The position numbers and the translations under genes are program-made. This document shows positions 27,264-37,675 of a DNA stretch of 64,000 bases, piece after piece (within the stretch, counting starts at the first letter, position 1; each line of letters begins with the position of its first letter). Under the pieces are notes generated by a model. That model saw nothing but the letters and a program-made list of their open reading frames with translations, was not told the DNA's origin and did not search any database. The stretch is from contig NZ_CP069004.1 in NCBI RefSeq assembly GCF_016801775.1, positions 1,798,001-1,862,000 of the forward strand. The letters are read 5' to 3'. This DNA comes from Sulfitobacter mediterraneus (GTDB taxonomy: Bacteria > Pseudomonadota > Alphaproteobacteria > Rhodobacterales > Rhodobacteraceae).

Positions 27264-27353
27264 AGCTGCGTCCGCCCCGAAATGTGTTTGGGCTTAACAT
27301 AGGCAGGCGGGTCAGGGATTGCCAGAAGCCAGCCACCACGCTAGACGCGGCCC

Positions 27354-28121
27354 ATGCCCCGTTTTGCCCTCAAAATCGAATACCACGGCGCGCCTTTTGT
27401 CGGCTGGCAGCGACAGGTGAACCTGCCGTCGGTGCAGGGCGCGATTGAGACAGCCTTGGCCAAACTGGAGCCGCGTGAACACACCATTGCCGCCGCCGGA
27501 CGCACCGATGCCGGCGTGCATGCGCTGGCGCAGGTGGCCCATTGCGATATGAACGGTGACTGGCAGGCCTTCCGCTTGTCAGAGGCGCTTAATTACCACC
27601 TCAAGCCGCAGCCTGTCGCGATCACTGCCTGCGCAGCAGTTGACGATGACTTCCATGCGCGGTTCTCGGCACTTGAGCGGCGCTATCTGTTCCGTATCCT
27701 GTCGCGCCGTGCCCCGGCCACCCATCAAGAAGGGCTGGTCTGGCAGGTCAAACACGATCTGGACGAAGGTGCCATGCAGGCCGCGGCGGATATTCTGGTG
27801 GGCAAACATGATTTCACGACGTTCCGGTCAACGATCTGCCAGGCCGAAAGCCCGGTAAAGACCCTTGATCATCTGCGCGTCAGCCGCGTGGAAACACTGG
27901 GCGGCACCGAGTTTCATTTTGATGTGCGGGCGCGGTCCTTTCTGCACAATCAGGTCCGCAGCTTTGTCGGCACGCTCGAACGGGTCGGCGCTGGGTCTTG
28001 GACGCCCGAAGATGTGCGTTCCGCACTGGCGGCACGTGACCGCGCCGCCTGTGGGCCGGTCTGCCCGCCGCAAGGCCTTTATCTGGCGAATGTCAGCTAT
28101 CCGGCAGATCCCTTCGCCTAA
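27354..28121 (+). CDS. truA: tRNA pseudouridine(38-40) synthase
   Basis: 255 residues. The catalytic Asp52 is in the invariant GRTDAGVHA, preceded by the [14 protein letters not shown] start typical of TruA and followed by RRYLFRI and the late [13 protein letters not shown]. It converts uridines 38-40 of the anticodon stem to pseudouridine. It is convergent with gnd, with only 8 nt between stop codons. Confidence 0.96.
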   Translation: MPRFALKIEYHGAPFVGWQRQVNLPSVQGAIETALAKLEPREHTIAAAGRTDAGVHALAQVAHCDMNGDWQAFRLSEALNYHLKPQPVAITACAAVDDDFHARFSALERRYLFRILSRRAPATHQEGLVWQVKHDLDEGAMQAAADILVGKHDFTTFRSTICQAESPVKTLDHLRVSRVETLGGTEFHFDVRARSFLHNQVRSFVGTLERVGAGSWTPEDVRSALAARDRAACGPVCPPQGLYLANVSYPADPFA

Positions 28122-28129
28122 GCGCAGGC

Positions 28130-29548
28130 CTACAGTGCGTTCCAATCCCCGTGAAACTTGCCCTCTTCGTCGATGCGGGCAAAGCCATGCGCCCCAAAGA
28201 AATCCCTCTGCGCCTGAATAAGGTTTGCGGTGCCGCGCCCCCGCCGCATGGTGTCATACCACGCCAAAGACGCAGACAGCGCGGGCATCGCCACGCCCAA
28301 GCCAATCGCCGCCGTCAAAACCCGCCGCAAGGCTGGTACGGATGCCTTCAGCCGCGCACGCATGGCCGGCGCAAGGATCAGATGGCAGGCAGGCAATTCA
28401 CTGCGGAATGCATCCGCAAATTCGTCCAGAAGTGCCGAGCGGATGATACATCCCGCCCGCCAGATCTCGGAAATTCGCGCCATATCGAGGGACCAGTCAA
28501 ACTCTTCCGATGCGGCCCAAAGCACGCGAAAGCCCTGAGCATGGGCCAGAATACGGCCCGCCAGCATCGCCTGTTCCAGATCCGCCGCGCTTGGCATCCC
28601 TGCCTCAAGCGCCCCCGCTGCCAACAAAGGCTCGGCCATCACCCGTGTGTCTTTCTCCGAGGACCAGCCACGCGCGCCCACCGCTGCCTCGATGGTATTG
28701 GCCGACTGCCCCATCTTCAACGCCTCGATCAAGGTCCAGCGACCCGTCCCCTTCTGCCCGGCCTGATCGCGGATTACATCGACCATGGGCTGGCCGGTCT
28801 TGCTGTCGACTGACAAAAGCGCCGCGGCGGAAACTTCAATCAGATAAGAGCTGAGCGGGCCATCTTTCCAATCCGCAAACAATCTACCGATCTGCGGCGC
28901 AGACTGCCCGCCCGCATCGCGCAGCAAACCGTAAATCTCTGCAATCATCTGCATGTCGGCGTATTCGATGCCGTTGTGCACGGTCTTGACAAAATGCCCC
29001 GCACCATCCGGCCCCAGATGCGCCACGCAAGGATCGCCCTTGAACTTGGCCGCAATCGCCTCTGCCATCGGACGCAGGCTGGTCCACGAATGATCGCTGC
29101 CGCCCACCATCATCGAGGGACCATGCCGGGCGCCCTCTTCCCCCCCCGATACGCCCATGCCAACAAAATGCAGCCCCGTGCCATCCAGATCCGCAGACCG
29201 CCGACGGGTGTCGTTGAAATCGGCGTTTCCCCCGTCAATGATTGTATCACCCTCCTCCAGATGCGGGCGGATGGCCTCAATCATGGCATCCATGGGCGCG
29301 CCGGACGGGATCATAAAGAGGATGCTGCGTGGCCGTGCAACGGCCGCGACAAAATCCGCCAGATCAGCTTGGCCGGTCAACCGCTTGCCCAATGGTCCGG
29401 CTTCTTGGATGAAATCGTCGATCCATTCCGCCTCCCGATTAGAGACCGCCACGTCGAACCCGCTATCGGCAAGATTGAGCGCCAGCGCAGACCCCATTGT
29501 GCCCAGCCCGTAAACACCGATATCCGCACCCTTTGACTGTTTGTTCAT
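28130..29548 (-). CDS. gnd: 6-phosphogluconate dehydrogenase (decarboxylating)
   Basis: 472 residues. The NADP-binding start GVYGLGTMGSALALNLA, the substrate loop VGMGVSGGEEGARHGPSMM, the catalytic Lys/Asn segment FVKTVHNGIEYADMQ and the C-terminal SLAWYD/FFGAH block identify the long (dimeric) form. It oxidises 6-phosphogluconate to ribulose 5-phosphate and CO2 in the oxidative pentose phosphate pathway. It is divergent from icd, with 255 nt between them. Confidence 0.96.
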   Translation of the reverse strand: MNKQSKGADIGVYGLGTMGSALALNLADSGFDVAVSNREAEWIDDFIQEAGPLGKRLTGQADLADFVAAVARPRSILFMIPSGAPMDAMIEAIRPHLEEGDTIIDGGNADFNDTRRRSADLDGTGLHFVGMGVSGGEEGARHGPSMMVGGSDHSWTSLRPMAEAIAAKFKGDPCVAHLGPDGAGHFVKTVHNGIEYADMQMIAEIYGLLRDAGGQSAPQIGRLFADWKDGPLSSYLIEVSAAALLSVDSKTGQPMVDVIRDQAGQKGTGRWTLIEALKMGQSANTIEAAVGARGWSSEKDTRVMAEPLLAAGALEAGMPSAADLEQAMLAGRILAHAQGFRVLWAASEEFDWSLDMARISEIWRAGCIIRSALLDEFADAFRSELPACHLILAPAMRARLKASVPALRRVLTAAIGLGVAMPALSASLAWYDTMRRGRGTANLIQAQRDFFGAHGFARIDEEGKFHGDWNAL

Positions 29549-29727
29549 GGCTGCCGCTGCTCCCGGATGTGTATCAAATGTCGCCTGTTCTCCAACTCAT
29601 TTAAGCGGGCGAACTCCAGAAGGCCAATAGGCATTCGTTGGCACCACGCCTTCCCAATCCCTCCCTTGCCCGCGAAAACCTGCCTGCACAGGTGCAAAAC
29701 CATCAAAAAAGTTCAATATGCCGCATC

Positions 29728-29743
29728 GTATACAATGGTATAC
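29728..29743. promoter_or_regulatory. Paired GTATAC boxes upstream of icd
   Basis: Two self-palindromic GTATAC hexamers at 29728-29733 and 29738-29743, with a 10-bp period so both face the same side of the helix. They lie 61 nt before the icd start in the gnd-icd divergent gap. TTGTATACAA-like sites are typical of FadR/VanR-branch GntR regulators; binding here is inference. Confidence 0.45.
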
Positions 29744-29803
29744 CGTAGACGTTCTCCAATGAACCCGCTATGAAGCGGCAAATTCACACATGAGGAGATT
29801 CCT

Positions 29804-31993
29804 ATGTCCGATATCATTTACACCAAAGTGGACGAAGCGCCGGAACTGGCGTCCGCATCTTTCCTCCCTATCATCCAGAAATTTGCCGCAGCCGCCGGTG
29901 TTTCCGTCGGGACCAAGGACATCAGCCTCGCCGGGCGTATCCTCGCCACCTTCCCCGAACACCTGAGCGAAGCGCAGCAGCAGTCCGATGATCTGGCTGA
30001 ACTGGGCCGTCTGGTCAAAACGCCGGACGCCAACGTGATCAAGCTGCCCAACATCTCGGCCTCCGTGCCGCAGCTTGTTGCCGCGATCAAAGAGCTGCAG
30101 TCGCAAGGCTTTGCCCTGCCCGATTATCCCGAAGCACCCGCAACCGACGCGGAAAAAGCCATCCGTGCCAAATACGACGGCATCAAAGGCTCTGCCGTGA
30201 ACCCGGTCCTGCGCGAGGGCAACTCTGACCGCCGTGCCGCCAAAGCCGTGAAAAGCTTTGCCCAGAACAACCCCCACCGCATGGGCGACTGGAGCGCAGA
30301 CAGCAAAACCGAAGTCTCCTCCATGTCCGGTGGCGACTTTTTCTCGAACGAGGTTTCCGCGACACTGCCCAAGGATACCACCGCCAAGATCGTTCTGGAA
30401 ACTGCCACGGGTGAAACTGTTCTGAAAGACGGTATCGCCTACCCCGCAGGCACCGTGGTCGATGCCACGTTCATGAGCGCAGCCGCCTTGAAAGCCTTCC
30501 TCGCCAGCGAGATTGAAAAGACCAAGGCCGCAGGCACGCTGTTTTCGTTGCACATGAAAGCGACGATGATGAAGGTCTCTGACCCGATCATCTTTGGTCA
30601 CGCGGTCAAGGCGTTCCTTGCCCCGGTGTTTGACGCCCATGGCGACAAGATGGCCGAGCTGGGTGTGAACCCGAACTCCGGCCTGGGCGATCTGCTGGCC
30701 CGCGTCGAAGGCGATGCGGCGATCATGGCAGATATCGAGGCCTGCATGGCCGCGCGCCCGCCGATGTACATGGTGGATTCCGATAAGGGCATCACCAACC
30801 TGCATGTGTCCTCTGACGTGATCATCGATGCCTCCATGCCCGCGCTGATCCGCGCTGGCGGCAAAGGTTGGGGGCCAGACGGCAAGGAAGCGGACACCAA
30901 TTGCGTGATCCCTGACAATTCCTATGCGCCGGTTTATGACGAGACCATCAAGTTCTTCAAAGAGAATGGCAAGATGAACCCCGCCACCGCAGGCACTGTC
31001 CAAAACATCGGCCTGATGGCGCAAAAAGCCGAGGAATACGGCTCCCACCCGACGACATTCGAGATCCCTGAGGCGGGCACCGTCAAGATGATCCTCGATG
31101 ATGGCACGGTCCTGCATTCCCACGCGGTTGAGGTTGGCGACATCTGGCGCTCTGCCTCTGCACGCAAGGCCCCGATCGAAGACTGGGTGAACCTCGCAAT
31201 TGATCGTCAAAAGGCGGAAGGCTGCCGCGCGATCTTCTGGCTGGACGCAGACCGCGCCCATGACGCGGAACTGATTGCCTATGTCAAACCAATCCTTGAG
31301 GCCAAAGGCGTCGCCGACAAGTTTGAGATCATGGCCCCGCGCGAAGCCACACGCGCCTCGTTCGAGACCATCACCAAGGGCGAGAACACCATCGCCATCA
31401 CCGGCAACGTGTTGCGGGACTATCTGACCGATCTGTTCCCGATCCTTGAACTGGCAACCTCGGCCAAGATGCTGTCGATTGTGAAGCTGATGAACGGCGG
31501 CGGGCTGTTTGAAACAGGCGCGGGCGGCTCTGCCCCCAAGCACGTTCAACAGTTGGTCGAAGAAAATCACCTGCGTTGGGACAGCCTTGGCGAATTCTGC
31601 GCCCTGGGAGAAAGCCTGACGTTCCTGGCCGACAGCAAAGGCAACGCAAAGGCCCGCGTTCTGGGCCAGGCGGTGGATGCCGCAACGCAAGGCATTCTCG
31701 ACAATGGCCGCTCGCCCTCCCGCAAGGTGGGTGAGCCGGACAACCGCGACAGCCATTATTGGTTCGCCCGCTACTGGGCCGAGGCATTGGCCGCGCAATC
31801 GGATGATGCTGATCTTGCAGCGCATTTTGCGCCCATCGCCAAGGCATTGGCCGAGAGCGAAGACAAGATCATTGCGGAACTGGCCGCGGCACAGGGCTCT
31901 CCTGTGGACCTGGGCGGATATTACCGCACTGACGCGGCCAAAACGGCGGCTGTTATGCGATCCTCCGCGACATTGAACAGCATCATCGGGTAA
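29804..31993 (+). CDS. icd: NADP-dependent isocitrate dehydrogenase, monomeric type
   Basis: 729 residues, the size of the single-chain (type II) isocitrate dehydrogenase rather than the 400-residue dimeric form. Family blocks include [31 protein letters not shown], the substrate and metal region around [15 protein letters not shown] and the NADP region [16 protein letters not shown]. It converts isocitrate to 2-oxoglutarate and CO2, making NADPH. It is cytoplasmic. A strong terminator follows directly. Confidence 0.96.
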   Translation: MSDIIYTKVDEAPELASASFLPIIQKFAAAAGVSVGTKDISLAGRILATFPEHLSEAQQQSDDLAELGRLVKTPDANVIKLPNISASVPQLVAAIKELQSQGFALPDYPEAPATDAEKAIRAKYDGIKGSAVNPVLREGNSDRRAAKAVKSFAQNNPHRMGDWSADSKTEVSSMSGGDFFSNEVSATLPKDTTAKIVLETATGETVLKDGIAYPAGTVVDATFMSAAALKAFLASEIEKTKAAGTLFSLHMKATMMKVSDPIIFGHAVKAFLAPVFDAHGDKMAELGVNPNSGLGDLLARVEGDAAIMADIEACMAARPPMYMVDSDKGITNLHVSSDVIIDASMPALIRAGGKGWGPDGKEADTNCVIPDNSYAPVYDETIKFFKENGKMNPATAGTVQNIGLMAQKAEEYGSHPTTFEIPEAGTVKMILDDGTVLHSHAVEVGDIWRSASARKAPIEDWVNLAIDRQKAEGCRAIFWLDADRAHDAELIAYVKPILEAKGVADKFEIMAPREATRASFETITKGENTIAITGNVLRDYLTDLFPILELATSAKMLSIVKLMNGGGLFETGAGGSAPKHVQQLVEENHLRWDSLGEFCALGESLTFLADSKGNAKARVLGQAVDAATQGILDNGRSPSRKVGEPDNRDSHYWFARYWAEALAAQSDDADLAAHFAPIAKALAESEDKIIAELAAAQGSPVDLGGYYRTDAAKTAAVMRSSATLNSIIG

Positions 31994-32012
31994 ACCGATC
32001 TGGCGCGAAACC

Positions 32013-32048
32013 AAGGCCGTGCAACCCCATAGGTTGCGCGGCCTTTTT
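32013..32048 (+). terminator. Intrinsic terminator of icd
   Basis: The stem AAGGCCG-t-GCAACC pairs with GGTTGC-g-CGGCCTT around a CCATA loop and runs into TTTTT (32044-32048), 20 nt after the icd stop codon. Confidence 0.9.
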
Positions 32049-32167
32049 CGTTTGTACGGCCTTCCCTGAGCCTCTCAAACCCGCCCCAGGTTTGATCTTT
32101 GGCCATTTTACGCCTATATGTAGAACGAGAGCAGACGAAAAACCTACAAAAACGAAGCCAGGTCAAT

Positions 32168-32626
32168 ATGATACACACATTCAAACGTGCATGGGATGAC
32201 ATGCTGCTGCCGCTGTTGCAGCGCCCCAAGCGACTGCAGGTCGCGGCGTTGTGCTATCGCGAAACCGAAGACGGCAAACGTGTGCTGCTGATCACCAGCC
32301 GGGACACCGGGCGCTGGATCGTGCCAAAGGGCTGGCCCATCGACGGGCTTGATGGTCCGGGCGCCGCCCTGCAAGAAGCATGGGAAGAGGCTGGCGTGAC
32401 CCAGGCGGACATCGAAAGCGATCCGGTCGGCTTTTACGAATATGCCAAGGGCCTTGGCGAAGGGTTGACCGTGCCGGTCGAGGCGCAGGTCTACCTGACC
32501 CGTGTGCGCGATCTGAGCGAGGATTACCCGGAGGCAAATGCCCGCAAACGCGCCTGGTTCGCCCCCAAGGAAGCCGCCAATCTGGTGGATGAGCCGGACC
32601 TGAAGGCGATCTTGAACGCGCTCTGA
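32168..32626 (+). CDS. Nudix hydrolase (diphosphoinositol-phosphohydrolase-like)
   Basis: 152 residues from the ATG at 32168; the frame upstream to 32099 is unlike the family. The Nudix box is KGWPIDGLDGPGAALQEAWEEAGV in outline. It keeps the EExG metal-binding core but has Leu and Gln where the canonical Gx5Ex7REUxEExGU motif has Glu and Arg. The W-IVPKGWP entry resembles the MutT/DIPP branch. It probably cleaves a nucleoside or inositol diphosphate. It stands alone between icd and pit. Confidence 0.85.
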   Translation: MIHTFKRAWDDMLLPLLQRPKRLQVAALCYRETEDGKRVLLITSRDTGRWIVPKGWPIDGLDGPGAALQEAWEEAGVTQADIESDPVGFYEYAKGLGEGLTVPVEAQVYLTRVRDLSEDYPEANARKRAWFAPKEAANLVDEPDLKAILNAL

Positions 32627-32676
32627 GCTTGCTCTGACCCGATAGCCCCTCTCAAAAGCCTCAATCCGCCATAAAA

Positions 32677-32694
32677 TGTGACGGTTTTGTGACG
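32677..32694. promoter_or_regulatory. Pho-box-like direct repeat upstream of pit
   Basis: TGTGACG occurs twice with an 11-bp period (32677-32683 and 32688-32694). On the minus strand this reads CGTCACA-AAAC-CGTCACA, close to the PhoB pattern of 7-bp repeats (CTGTCAT/C) separated by 4 bp. It is 71 nt before the pit start and points against it. A GC-rich hairpin (GCCGCGC-TT-GCGCGGC, 32694-32709) follows. PhoB control is inference. Confidence 0.5.
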
Positions 32695-32765
32695 CCGCGC
32701 TTGCGCGGCGGCGCGTGGTATGCCACCTCCCCACCGGATCAATCACTTCCTTGGAAGGTACAGGC

Positions 32766-34253
32766 ATGGCGACGGACAAAGGCCCGCAGGGCAGTCAGTG
32801 GAAAACACTGGATACAGACCTCAACCGCATCTCTCAGGTTGAGCTGGCCACGACCTATGTCGCTCGCCCTCTGGTCGGTCCCGGTATCGCACTGGCCTTT
32901 ATGGTGCTGGCCGGGGTGATTGCCGCAGTCTTCTTTGGCCAGACCCCCACCAGTTTTGTCGTTGTCGCTGCTGCCGTCTTTGGTGCCTATATGGCCGTGA
33001 ACATCGGTGCCAACGATGTGGCCAACAACATGGGCCCGGCGGTAGGTGCCAATGCCCTGACCATGGGCGGCGCCATCGTGATTGCGGCGCTGTGCGAAAG
33101 CGCAGGCGCCTTGCTGGCAGGCGGCGATGTGGTTTCGACCATCTCCAAAGGCATCATTGATCCGGCCTCCATCGCGGATACACAGGTGTTTATCTGGGCA
33201 ATGATGGCGGCGCTGATCTCATCGGCGCTTTGGGTCAACCTTGCCACTTGGGTTGGTGCGCCGGTTTCCACAACCCACTCCGTCGTGGGCGGTGTGATGG
33301 GTGCGGGCATCGCGGCGGCAGGGATGACAGCGGTCAACTGGCCCTCCATGGGACTGATCGCCGCCAGCTGGGTGATCTCGCCGGTTCTGGGCGGCGCAGT
33401 GGCCGCCATGTTCCTTGCCTTCATCAAGGCACGGATCATCTATCAGGACGACAAAATTGCAGCCGCCCGCCGCTGGGTCCCTGTCCTTGTGGGCGTCATG
33501 GCCGGTGTTTTTGCCTCCTATCTGGCGCTGAAGGGGCTGAAAAAGATCGTCAAGATCGATCTGCCCACTGCCTTGTTGATCGGGCTTCTGCTTGGGGCTC
33601 TGGCCTATGCCATATCCGCCCCGCTGGTGCGGCGCGCCTCCGTAGGCATGGAGAACCGCAACAAATCCGTGAAAATCCTCTTTGGCCTGCCGTTGGTGTT
33701 GTCTGCCGCTTTGCTCAGCTTTGCCCATGGTGCAAACGACGTGGCCAATGCCGTTGGTCCGCTGGCCGCAATTGTCCATGCCACCGAATTCGGCGGCTTC
33801 GAGGCCAAGGTGTCCATTCCGATGTGGGTGATGGTTATCGGTGCCTTTGGTATCTCGTTTGGCCTGTTCCTGTTTGGTCCCAAGCTGATCCGCATGGTCG
33901 GCAGCCAGATCACCAAGCTGAACCCGATGCGCGCCTATTGTGTGGCCCTCTCGGCGGCGATCACCGTGATCATCGCCTCATGGCTTGGCCTGCCAGTCAG
34001 CTCAACCCATATCGCGGTTGGCGGGGTTTTCGGTGTTGGGTTCTACCGCGAATGGCATATGGAACGCCGCCTGCGCCGCCCCGGTGAAACCGCGGGCAAC
34101 GTCAAACGCATCGCCCCAGAGGAACGGCGCCGCCGCAAGCTGGTGCGCCGCTCTCACTTTATGACAATTGTTGCCGCCTGGGTCATCACTGTGCCCGCCG
34201 CCGCAACGATGTCGGCGATTGTGTTCTACGTTCTCAACGCGGTCGTAAATTAA
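32766..34253 (+). CDS. pit: Inorganic phosphate transporter, Pit family
   Basis: 495 residues from the ATG at 32766. Both halves carry the PiT signature: GANDVANNMGPAVGA in the first and GANDVANAVGPLAAI in the second, with about 11 membrane helices and the typical SSTHIAVGGVFGVGF block. It is a low-affinity, cation-coupled phosphate importer in the inner membrane. The N terminus is about 50 residues longer than in the shortest homologues. A Pho-box-like repeat lies upstream. Its TAA overlaps the panE stop on the opposite strand (TTAA, 34250-34253). Confidence 0.93.
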   Translation: MATDKGPQGSQWKTLDTDLNRISQVELATTYVARPLVGPGIALAFMVLAGVIAAVFFGQTPTSFVVVAAAVFGAYMAVNIGANDVANNMGPAVGANALTMGGAIVIAALCESAGALLAGGDVVSTISKGIIDPASIADTQVFIWAMMAALISSALWVNLATWVGAPVSTTHSVVGGVMGAGIAAAGMTAVNWPSMGLIAASWVISPVLGGAVAAMFLAFIKARIIYQDDKIAAARRWVPVLVGVMAGVFASYLALKGLKKIVKIDLPTALLIGLLLGALAYAISAPLVRRASVGMENRNKSVKILFGLPLVLSAALLSFAHGANDVANAVGPLAAIVHATEFGGFEAKVSIPMWVMVIGAFGISFGLFLFGPKLIRMVGSQITKLNPMRAYCVALSAAITVIIASWLGLPVSSTHIAVGGVFGVGFYREWHMERRLRRPGETAGNVKRIAPEERRRRKLVRRSHFMTIVAAWVITVPAAATMSAIVFYVLNAVVN

Positions 34254-35269
34254 GAAGCAGCCTGCCGGATCTCGCGGCGCAAAGCTGTGGCGCTGAGGTC
34301 GGGCAACCCTTCTGCGGCCAATTCCGCGGTGCGGATCACCTCAGCCACCATAGTGCAAATCGGCGCGGGACGGCCCTGCGCCTGCGCCATCGCAATCACT
34401 GCACCCTGCAGGCTGTCAATCTCGGTCGGGCGGCCCGCCATCAGATCCAGCGCCATCGACGTCCGCGCCTGCGCATCAATTGTCAACATCGAGGCCGCGA
34501 TCCTCGAAAACAGCGGCGTCGGCAGGCGCAGGATAAACGGGATCATTCCGACAGAAACCGGCGTCGTCGACACGGGGCGAATACCAGCCCCGCGCAGAAT
34601 GCCCAAGGCCTCCTGCCATTGATCCGCCATCAGCCGCCGCCAGGCCCGATCCCGCAGTTGTTCTGCCAGGGGAAGGCCGCTCAGCGCATTCAAAGCATTG
34701 TTGAGGTTGATCAGAAACTTGCCCCATTGCACCGCTTCGATGTCACGGCTGCTGGTTGTGCTGAGGTGCGGAACTGACAGCAACCCGTCCAGATCGCCTG
34801 CACCGCCCGCAATAACCACATCCCCGCTGGTGGCGCGGTGGTAACATCCCTGCCCCATCGGTACGACGTTGAAAGGCACCATCCCGCCGCGCACATCGCG
34901 CCCGGGCAAGACCTCTTGCAACAGCGCCCCGTTGCGCAACCCGTTTTGCAGGCTGATCACCGGCGCTTTGATCGGGGCGAGTTGGTCGATCAGTTCCGCG
35001 ATGGCTGCGGTGTCGCCGGATTTGACCGTGACAAGCACCACATCCGCCTTCGACAGGCAGGCCGGATCTTCGGACAGGGCCAAACGATCTGCTCCGATCT
35101 GAATCGCCATGCCGCCAAAATCCGTGAGCGTCAGACCATGCGAGCGGATTTCCTGCGCCACCCGTGGTCGCACCAGCAACGTGACCCGCCGCCCGCCAGC
35201 GGCCAAAAGGCCGCCGACAAAACAACCAATGGCCCCCGCCCCGGCAATGACGATACGTGGCTCAGCGGC
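34250..35269 (-). CDS. panE: 2-dehydropantoate 2-reductase family protein
   Basis: 339 residues if the TTG at 35267-35269 is the start, just before [18 protein letters not shown], the NADP-binding glycine loop. The frame reaches an ATG at 35326, but the extra residues lie inside argF and have no similarity. Other blocks are [25 protein letters not shown] and the C-terminal helical domain with [13 protein letters not shown] and [20 protein letters not shown] sequence. It reduces ketopantoate to pantoate in coenzyme A synthesis, or acts on a related 2-keto acid. It overlaps the argF end and is the last gene of argD-argF-panE. Confidence 0.8.
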   Translation of the reverse strand, partial: AAEPRIVIAGAGAIGCFVGGLLAAGGRRVTLLVRPRVAQEIRSHGLTLTDFGGMAIQIGADRLALSEDPACLSKADVVLVTVKSGDTAAIAELIDQLAPIKAPVISLQNGLRNGALLQEVLPGRDVRGGMVPFNVVPMGQGCYHRATSGDVVIAGGAGDLDGLLSVPHLSTTSSRDIEAVQWGKFLINLNNALNALSGLPLAEQLRDRAWRRLMADQWQEALGILRGAGIRPVSTTPVSVGMIPFILRLPTPLFSRIAASMLTIDAQARTSMALDLMAGRPTEIDSLQGAVIAMAQAQGRPAPICTMVAEVIRTAELAAEGLPDLSATALRREIRQAAS

Positions 35270-36167
35270 CAAGGCACCACCGCATGATCGCCTTTTGCGC
35301 GTGCAGGCGGTTTTCTGCCTCGTCAAAGATCACCGAATGCGGCCCGTCCATAACGCTGCTCGTGGCCTCATCATCGCGGTGTGCAGGCAGGCAATGCATA
35401 AAGAGCGCATCATCCTTGGCCTTGGCCATCAGTGCATCATTGACCTGATAGCCGCGCAGCTGGTTGTGCCGCCGTTCGCGGGCCGACTGCGGATCATGCA
35501 TGGAGACCCAAGTGTCTGTGACCACCAGATCGGCACCCTCAACCGCCTTTTGCGGATCGCGTTCGATTGTGTAGAGACCATCAAGCGCGGCTTCGGGGTC
35601 CAGCGGCGGCGGGCCGGTGAAGGTCAGGTCAAACTCAAACTGTTTGGCCGCATGGGCAAAACTTGCAAAGACGTTGTTGCCATCGCCGGACCAGACCACC
35701 TTTTTGCCTTTGATGGGGCCGTTGTGTTCTTCGAACGTCTGGATATCCGCCATGATCTGACAGGGGTGCGTTCGGTTGGTCAGACCGTTGATCACCGGCA
35801 CCGTGGCGTATTCGGCCATGTCCAGCAGGGTCTGTTCCTCAAAGGTCCGGATCATGATCAGATCGACGTAACGGCTCAGCACCCGCGCGGTATCCGCGAT
35901 GGTCTCGCCGTGGCCCAACTGCATATCGGCACCCGACAACACCATGGTCTGCCCGCCCATCTGGCGCACGCCCACGTCAAAAGACACCCGTGTTCGCGTC
36001 GATGGCTTTTCAAAGATCAGTGCAACCATGTGATCCTTGAGCGGCTGTTCATCATCCGGCGCACCGCGTGGACGCCCGGCCCGCGATTTTTTCATCGCAG
36101 CGGCGTCATCAATGATGCTCCGCAGATCGGCAGGTGAGGTTTGGTGAATGTCTAGAAAATGGTTCAT
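35262..36167 (-). CDS. argF: Ornithine carbamoyltransferase
   Basis: 301 residues. The carbamoyl phosphate site FEKPSTRTR (residues 52-60), HPCQ in [11 protein letters not shown], and the ornithine site with FMHCLPAHR are all present. It makes citrulline from ornithine and carbamoyl phosphate in arginine synthesis. It lies 70 nt downstream of argD on the same strand and overlaps the start of the panE-like gene. Confidence 0.97.
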   Translation of the reverse strand: MNHFLDIHQTSPADLRSIIDDAAAMKKSRAGRPRGAPDDEQPLKDHMVALIFEKPSTRTRVSFDVGVRQMGGQTMVLSGADMQLGHGETIADTARVLSRYVDLIMIRTFEEQTLLDMAEYATVPVINGLTNRTHPCQIMADIQTFEEHNGPIKGKKVVWSGDGNNVFASFAHAAKQFEFDLTFTGPPPLDPEAALDGLYTIERDPQKAVEGADLVVTDTWVSMHDPQSARERRHNQLRGYQVNDALMAKAKDDALFMHCLPAHRDDEATSSVMDGPHSVIFDEAENRLHAQKAIMRWCLGR

Positions 36168-36237
36168 GGGTATTCTTTCTCGTCAAAGTTCGCAGCATCC
36201 CTCGGCGGCAGAACTCTTGTCATCGGTCAATCTTGGA

Positions 36238-37410
36238 TCAGGCGCTCAGGCTGGCCGCAGCACGATCAAGCCGGGAGACCGCTTCGGCAATCTCGTCATC
36301 GCTGATGTTCAGTGCGGGCAACAGGCGGATCACATTGTCGGCGGCAGGCACGGTGATCACCTCGGCGTCATAGCCGGCCTTCACCACATCCGCGTTCACC
36401 GCCTTGCATTTGATGCCCAGCATCAGACCCGATCCGCGCACCTCTTCGAATACATCCGGATGGCTGGCGATCAGCCCTTCCAGCTTTTGCCGCAACAGGC
36501 CCGCCTTGCGGTTCACCTCGGCCAGAAACGCCGGATCGGCCACGATATCAATCACCGCATTGCCCACGGCACAGCCCAATGGATTGCCGCCATAGGTTGA
36601 CCCGTGGGTGCCAGCGGTCATGCCAGAGGCCGCTTCCTCGGTCGCCAGAACCGCGCCCAGCGGGAAGCCGCCGCCGATGCCCTTGGCCACCATCATGATG
36701 TCTGGTCCGACACCGGCCCATTCATGCGCAAAGAGCTTGCCCGTCCGGCCAACGCCGCATTGCACCTCATCCAGCATCATCAGAATGCCGTGTTCATCAC
36801 ACAGATCCCGCAGCCCCTTCAGGCAGGCATCGGGCAGCGGGCGAATGCCGCCCTCACCCTGCACAGGCTCCACCAGAATACCGGCAGTCTTGTCAGTGAT
36901 CGCCGCCCTTAGCGCATCATGATCACCAAATTCGAGATGTACAAAACCGGGAAGCAACGGGCCAAACCCCTTGGTCATCTTTTCCGATCCGGCCGCCGCG
37001 ATCCCGGCCGAGGACCGGCCATGGAAACTGCCCGAGAAGGTGATGATCTCAACCCGCTCGGGCTGGCCTTTGTCATAGAAATACTTGCGCGCCATCTTTA
37101 CCGCCAGCTCACAGCTTTCTGTGCCCGAATTGGTGAAAAACACCGTATCGGCAAAGCTGTTATCGACCAGCTTGTCCGCCAGCGCCTGCTGCTGCGGGAT
37201 CTGATAGAGGTTCGAGGTGTGCCAAAGCGTTCCCGCCTGGGCGGTCAAGGCCTCAACCAGCGCCGGATGCGCATGGCCCAGTGCATTCACCGCAATCCCC
37301 GCACCCAGATCCAGAAAACGTCGGCCATCCGCCTCGATCAACCAGCTGCCTTGTCCGGAGACAAAGCTGAGAGGAGCACGCGAATAGGTCGGCAAGACGG
37401 AAGAGATCAT
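36238..37410 (-). CDS. argD: Acetylornithine aminotransferase
   Basis: 390 residues from the ATG at 37408-37410, with AAGGAC upstream; ten further codons are open but unlike the family. It is a class III PLP aminotransferase: FTNSGTESCELAVKMAR, the PLP-binding MMLDEVQCGVGRTGKLFAHE and the Schiff-base Lys in MMVAKGIGGGFPLGA. It transfers the amino group to N-acetylglutamate semialdehyde in arginine synthesis. It is the first gene of argD-argF-panE. A small hairpin CCTGCA-ATTG-TGCAGG lies upstream at 37519-37534. Confidence 0.96.
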   Translation of the reverse strand: MISSVLPTYSRAPLSFVSGQGSWLIEADGRRFLDLGAGIAVNALGHAHPALVEALTAQAGTLWHTSNLYQIPQQQALADKLVDNSFADTVFFTNSGTESCELAVKMARKYFYDKGQPERVEIITFSGSFHGRSSAGIAAAGSEKMTKGFGPLLPGFVHLEFGDHDALRAAITDKTAGILVEPVQGEGGIRPLPDACLKGLRDLCDEHGILMMLDEVQCGVGRTGKLFAHEWAGVGPDIMMVAKGIGGGFPLGAVLATEEAASGMTAGTHGSTYGGNPLGCAVGNAVIDIVADPAFLAEVNRKAGLLRQKLEGLIASHPDVFEEVRGSGLMLGIKCKAVNADVVKAGYDAEVITVPAADNVIRLLPALNISDDEIAEAVSRLDRAAASLSA

Positions 37411-37675
37411 GGAAGTGTCCTTAGGTAAGGGCCGCAACAAAGGCCCAAAAGGGCATGGGCGGCGGGTCTGGTCAAGTCAGTTTGGAAGGAGGGCTGCACA
37501 CAGGCAACAAGATCACCACCTGCAATTGTGCAGGGGAGCGGTATAAAACCTTAGCGTCGTCGGGACAGGTATGCCATTTGTGTGATCATGGGCCCTCTCT
37601 TAGGGGCAAATCCAACAGTTGCAAAGCCCCAATTTCCCACTTGTGACGCATCGCCGCTGCGGTCATAGCTTGGCC

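Noticed and set aside
29768..32014. 748-codon open frame antisense to icd
   Set aside because: It mirrors the codon structure of a clearly identified gene; its translation has no family features.
37519..37534. Small hairpin CCTGCA-ATTG-TGCAGG between argD and the EamA gene considered as an attenuator
   Set aside because: No T-tract and no leader peptide; too short to support a regulatory claim.
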